This document shows positions 40,054-43,262 of a DNA stretch of 43,262 bases, piece by piece. The notes under the pieces were generated by a model. The model was given only the letters and a program-made list of their open reading frames with translations. It did no database searches and was not told where the DNA came from. The position numbers and the translations under genes were made by a program. The stretch is from an uncultured Oscillospiraceae bacterium (GTDB taxonomy: Bacteria; Bacillota; Clostridia; Oscillospirales; Oscillospiraceae), in the NCBI GenBank assembly GCA_947627325.1, contig CANQVO010000003.1:1-43262 (forward strand), written 5' to 3'. Position 1 is the stretch's first letter. Every line of letters begins with the position of its first letter.

Positions 40054-40190
40054 GTAAAATTGGGTGAGTTGGGTGTATTATGCCCTTTTTTAGAAAAGCA
40101 CCCAAGATACGGGCAGGATCTACCAGAGCGCATACCATATTTGGTGGAAATTTTGGGCATCCCCCATACGACAGAAAGGAGGTGAGGATC
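40054..40190 (+). promoter_or_regulatory. Long structured 5' leader of the RCC1 gene
   Basis: About 137 nt lie between the promoter and the ATG. TTGGGTG pairs with CACCCAA around an insert with T6 (about 40072-40115), and GCCC/GGGC pairings nest nearby. It ends with the perfect AAAGGAGGTGA ribosome binding site (40175-40186). No known riboswitch core was recognised. Confidence 0.35.
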
Positions 40191-43100
40191 ATGGAAGCGG
40201 GCGCGGAAGGCTTGAGCAACGGCTTGGACGTGAAGTGGAAGACGCTGGGCGCGCGGATCATCAGCGGCATTTTGACCGCCTCTATGATCCTCTCCCTGTT
40301 TGTCACCCCGGTGGCCGCCGCCACCGGGTCGGCCCAGTCCGGCCAGAGCGACGTCTACACCACCGACCAGGACACCCAGCCCACCACCCCGGACGAAGAG
40401 CCCCCGGAGGACGACGCGGAGTACCAGGTCCCCCTGGTGCTGGACAAGAGCTCCATCGGCTTCACCGAGGATATGCGGACCGTCCAGGTCACCGCCACGG
40501 TCACCGACATCCGCTACCTGGGCGCGCTGGAGGACCTGAACGAGTTCGCCGCCTTCTTCTCCGACGCCATCGACCTGGACAACTGCGCCTACCTGACCTC
40601 CAATCTGAAAGAGGCCATCGGCTCCATGAGCGAGGTCCAGCGGCGGAGCTACCGGGGCCAGGCCGTGGCCAAGCTCAAGGCCCAGGAGCGGTTTGTCTGG
40701 AACACCGTCTACGACGGCTTTGACTATAAGGACTACCTCCAGATCGAGCCCATCAGCTGGAGCGTGCGGGACGCCACCGAGGAGAGCGCCCCCAGCATCC
40801 GCTGCACCGTGGAGATCACCTGGGTGGGCCCCACCAGCGCCGTGGCCCAGGTCCAGCGGAGCCCCGCCGCCGCGTCCTCCTCCGGCGCCGCCTCCTCCAT
40901 CACCCCGGACGCCGACAACATCCAGGACCTCCTGGGGGCCACCGACTCCACCACCTCCGGCACCAAGAGCATCTATGACGAGTCCCAGGAGGTCCAGGAC
41001 TTCCTCTACGAGATGTATAAGGAGGGTCTGCTCCAGGCCAACGCCGACTACGACCTGACCCCGCTGGAGGAGCGGGCCAGGGCGGAGGGCCTTATCGTAG
41101 GCGACGACGGCGCCGTGGAGGCGGACGTCACCGAGATGCTGACCCAGAGCGGCGACCAGGGCTTCTCCCTGCTGGCCGGGGAGACCGCCGCCCCCGGCGC
41201 TGACGACCAGGGCTTCTCCCTCCTGACCGGGGAGACCGCCGCCCAGCCCGCCGACGACCAGGCGGACGACCTGCGGGCGCTGAACGACCAGCTGGTCGAC
41301 CAGCAGACCCAGGCCGACGGGGCGGAGGATACCTATTATAATAATAGTAACAGCGAGACGGCCCAGCCGGAGACCCCCGCCGGGGAGGCCGAGGCCGTGG
41401 AGCCCGCCGCTGTGGAGGCCGAGGCCGGGGAGGCCCCCGCCGAGACGGCGGCCGCCTCTGACGATACCTATTATAATAACAGCGAGATCGCCGAGCCCGC
41501 CCAGGCCGAGCCGGTGGCCGACCAGAAGGTGGAGCCCGCCCTGGAGGCGGACGCCGCCCCCGCCCCCGGCGAGGAGGCCGGGGCTCCGGCGGCCCTCTCC
41601 GCCGACGTGGGGGAGAGCGTCCCCGTCTCCGCCGACGCGGATAACGGCATCCTGCCCATCTCCACCGGGACCGACGACATTATGCCCATCTCCGCCCCGG
41701 CCCAGGAGGCCGCGGCGGATCCCGCCGCCCCCGCCGCCCAGGCGGAGGAGAGCGAGGCCGTGCCCGCCGCCGACCCCGCCGGGGAGGCGAGCGTTCAGCC
41801 CGCCGCCGATACCTATAATAATAGTGACGCGTCGGAGGGCGCCGGGATCATCAGCGGCGACGACCAGATCACCAGCGCCAACGCCGGGACGAGCATGGAG
41901 GAGCTGTTGGCCTCCCTGGGCGGCGGCGGCGCGGCACAGAGCACCGTCATCGTGCCCCAGTCCGGCGGCGTCTCCGCCGGGAGCGGCTCGGAGTTCCAGG
42001 CGCTGGACAGCAAGCTGACCCGGGACGAGGCGGCCAAGTACGGCGAGGACTCCGTGGTGCGGACCGCCGTCCTCACCCCCGAGATCACCGCCTCCGGCTC
42101 CATGAACTACATCGCCTACTTCAGCGTGGAGGTGCCCAGCGCGGACCTGGTCACCTACGGCATGGCCTACTACATCGGCTCCGCCACCATCCCCCAGCTG
42201 CCCGGGGACAGCGACACCCAGACCGACGTGGACCAGAAGGAGCCCGACGCTGACGCCCCCGACGAGGAGGAGGAGCAGGCGGAGGATCCCACCGACAACG
42301 ACGCCCCCGACCCCGGCGTGGAGAACTCCGCCAACGCCATCTCCACCATCTCCGCCGCGGCGGCCGACCCCACCGAGGCGGAACTGCGGAACTACGACCT
42401 CCACCCCGAGACCTGGTTCAACCTGAATAACCGGGGCCCGGGCATCAGCAACGACCCCACCGCCGCCAGCACCGACCCCAACGAGGTGTACTACATCCGC
42501 GTCTTTGTGGAGGAGGCCGCCGGGGAGCAGGGCCGCTACGACGTGTCCGCCTACCTGAAGCGCGGCCTGGAGAAGAGCAGCCGAGGCGTCTGGAACACGG
42601 GGGCGGCGGTGATCTACTCGGTGCTGGATCCCCGGGTGGCTACCATCAGCCCCAGCGGCGTCATCACCCCCCTGCGGGAGGGGCGCACCGCCGTCTACGC
42701 CAAGAGCCAGGACATGGGCGACCTGGACATCTACGCCGTGCTCCAGCTGGAGGTCCGCAGCCGCTTCTATCTCAGCAGTGGCGCCGCCCTCACCGGCAAC
42801 CCCGCCGACCGCTACACCCCCAAGCTGGCCATCCCCATGATCAGCAGTGGCGACAACCACTCCCTGGCCCTGAAGGCGGACGGCACCGTGTGGGGCTGGG
42901 GCAACGCCCCGGAGGGCACCTACGCCCTGGGCGAGGATCACAGCCAGCTCAGCTCGCCCGCCACCATCAACGTCAAGAGCGCCAACGGCATCTCCGCCCC
43001 CTTGAGCAACATCGTCATGGTGGCGGCGGGGCTGAACTTCTCCCTGGCCCTGGCCGCCGACGGCCACGTCTATGGTTGGGGCTCCAACGTCCGGGGCCAG

Positions 43101-43262
43101 ACCGGCGTGGGCGAGGACCCCGGCACCACCGGCCGCTCCATCCAGAACCCCACCCTGGTCTCCGGCGTCCGCCTGGCGGACGGCAGCCCTGATCCCAGCG
43201 ACCCCAACACCGACGCCAACGGCCACCTGTGCCACATCGTGGCCATCTCCGCCGGGGCGGAT
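40191..43262 (+). CDS. Large secreted RCC1-repeat protein, partial
   Basis: At least 1024 codons, open past the window end. The signal peptide is inside an N-terminal extension (MEAGAEGLSNGLDVKWKTLG, then a hydrophobic core to VTPVAAA). Residues about 60-220 are an unassigned beta-rich part. Residues 300-650 are low-complexity, Ala/Glu/Pro-rich, with a repeated DQGFSLLxGETAA block and three DTYYNNS-type motifs. Residues about 800-865 look like a bacterial Ig-like (BIG2) domain (GAAVIYSVLDPRVATISPSGVITP). The last part holds RCC1 repeats (GDNHSLALKADGTVWGWGN, FSLALAADGHVYGWGSN), a beta-propeller expected to bind partners at the surface. It has its own promoter and a perfect ribosome binding site. 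The frame was checked through to position 43262. It is probably a cell-surface adhesin or scaffold. Confidence 0.85.
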   Translation, partial: MEAGAEGLSNGLDVKWKTLGARIISGILTASMILSLFVTPVAAATGSAQSGQSDVYTTDQDTQPTTPDEEPPEDDAEYQVPLVLDKSSIGFTEDMRTVQVTATVTDIRYLGALEDLNEFAAFFSDAIDLDNCAYLTSNLKEAIGSMSEVQRRSYRGQAVAKLKAQERFVWNTVYDGFDYKDYLQIEPISWSVRDATEESAPSIRCTVEITWVGPTSAVAQVQRSPAAASSSGAASSITPDADNIQDLLGATDSTTSGTKSIYDESQEVQDFLYEMYKEGLLQANADYDLTPLEERARAEGLIVGDDGAVEADVTEMLTQSGDQGFSLLAGETAAPGADDQGFSLLTGETAAQPADDQADDLRALNDQLVDQQTQADGAEDTYYNNSNSETAQPETPAGEAEAVEPAAVEAEAGEAPAETAAASDDTYYNNSEIAEPAQAEPVADQKVEPALEADAAPAPGEEAGAPAALSADVGESVPVSADADNGILPISTGTDDIMPISAPAQEAAADPAAPAAQAEESEAVPAADPAGEASVQPAADTYNNSDASEGAGIISGDDQITSANAGTSMEELLASLGGGGAAQSTVIVPQSGGVSAGSGSEFQALDSKLTRDEAAKYGEDSVVRTAVLTPEITASGSMNYIAYFSVEVPSADLVTYGMAYYIGSATIPQLPGDSDTQTDVDQKEPDADAPDEEEEQAEDPTDNDAPDPGVENSANAISTISAAAADPTEAELRNYDLHPETWFNLNNRGPGISNDPTAASTDPNEVYYIRVFVEEAAGEQGRYDVSAYLKRGLEKSSRGVWNTGAAVIYSVLDPRVATISPSGVITPLREGRTAVYAKSQDMGDLDIYAVLQLEVRSRFYLSSGAALTGNPADRYTPKLAIPMISSGDNHSLALKADGTVWGWGNAPEGTYALGEDHSQLSSPATINVKSANGISAPLSNIVMVAAGLNFSLALAADGHVYGWGSNVRGQTGVGEDPGTTGRSIQNPTLVSGVRLADGSPDPSDPNTDANGHLCHIVAISAGAD

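Noticed and set aside
39951-43235. 1094-aa minus-strand frame opposite the RCC1 gene
   Set aside because: Gly/Val/His-rich shadow; the plus strand has promoter, perfect ribosome binding site, signal peptide and RCC1 repeats.

Overview
The window reads as a chromosomal segment of a GC-rich Clostridia bacterium, most likely an Oscillospiraceae relative such as Flavonifractor, Pseudoflavonifractor or Oscillibacter. This is an inference from third-position GC bias, AGGAGG-type ribosome binding sites, sigma-A promoters, the Firmicutes-type L27 with its Prp protease, and clostridial single-chain PurL. No spore, phage-structural or CRISPR genes are visible.

Layout. 1-630: the 3' end of an rRNA operon (partial 5S) and five tRNAs (Asn, Met, Trp, Asp, Thr) ending in a strong terminator. 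630-7,900: an accessory zone. It starts with a truncated tyrosine-integrase tail beside tRNA-Thr. It continues with secreted or surface proteins (PPC-like, Pro/Thr-rich lipoprotein, NPCBM/stalk protein, WG-repeat protein), a frameshifted gene, a headless acyltransferase remnant, and an AT-rich insert holding a DUF3800 gene and a candidate small structured RNA. Two near-mirror copies of one terminator hairpin flank this insert. 7,950-17,200: an XRE regulator, a beta-CASP metallo-hydrolase, a TetR regulator, DUF1836, DegV, prmA, a metallophosphoesterase and a Ca2+-type P-ATPase. 17,240-22,870: ppdK, then an iscS-iscU-mnmA operon that moves sulfur to tRNA. 22,880-30,080 (minus strand): the rplU-prp-rpmA-obgE ribosome module, an EAL phosphodiesterase, an AIM24 protein, a small membrane protein and rlmD. 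30,240-39,790 (plus strand): secA, pgeF, an orphan substrate-binding lipoprotein, purL and yjjG. 40,000-43,262: a promoter with a long leader, then a large secreted RCC1-repeat protein that runs off the window.

Most of the window is housekeeping. The signals not explained by gene content are as follows. (1) Ten copies of a 16-bp gapped palindrome, GCTAA-N6-TTAGC. Nine lie inside coding sequence in all three codon phases, and one lies at the start site of the tetR promoter. (2) The DUF3800 gene with its convergent, promoter-equipped structured RNA. (3) The integrase scar beside the tRNA array. (4) Three AT-rich codon blocks in the GC-rich RCC1 protein.
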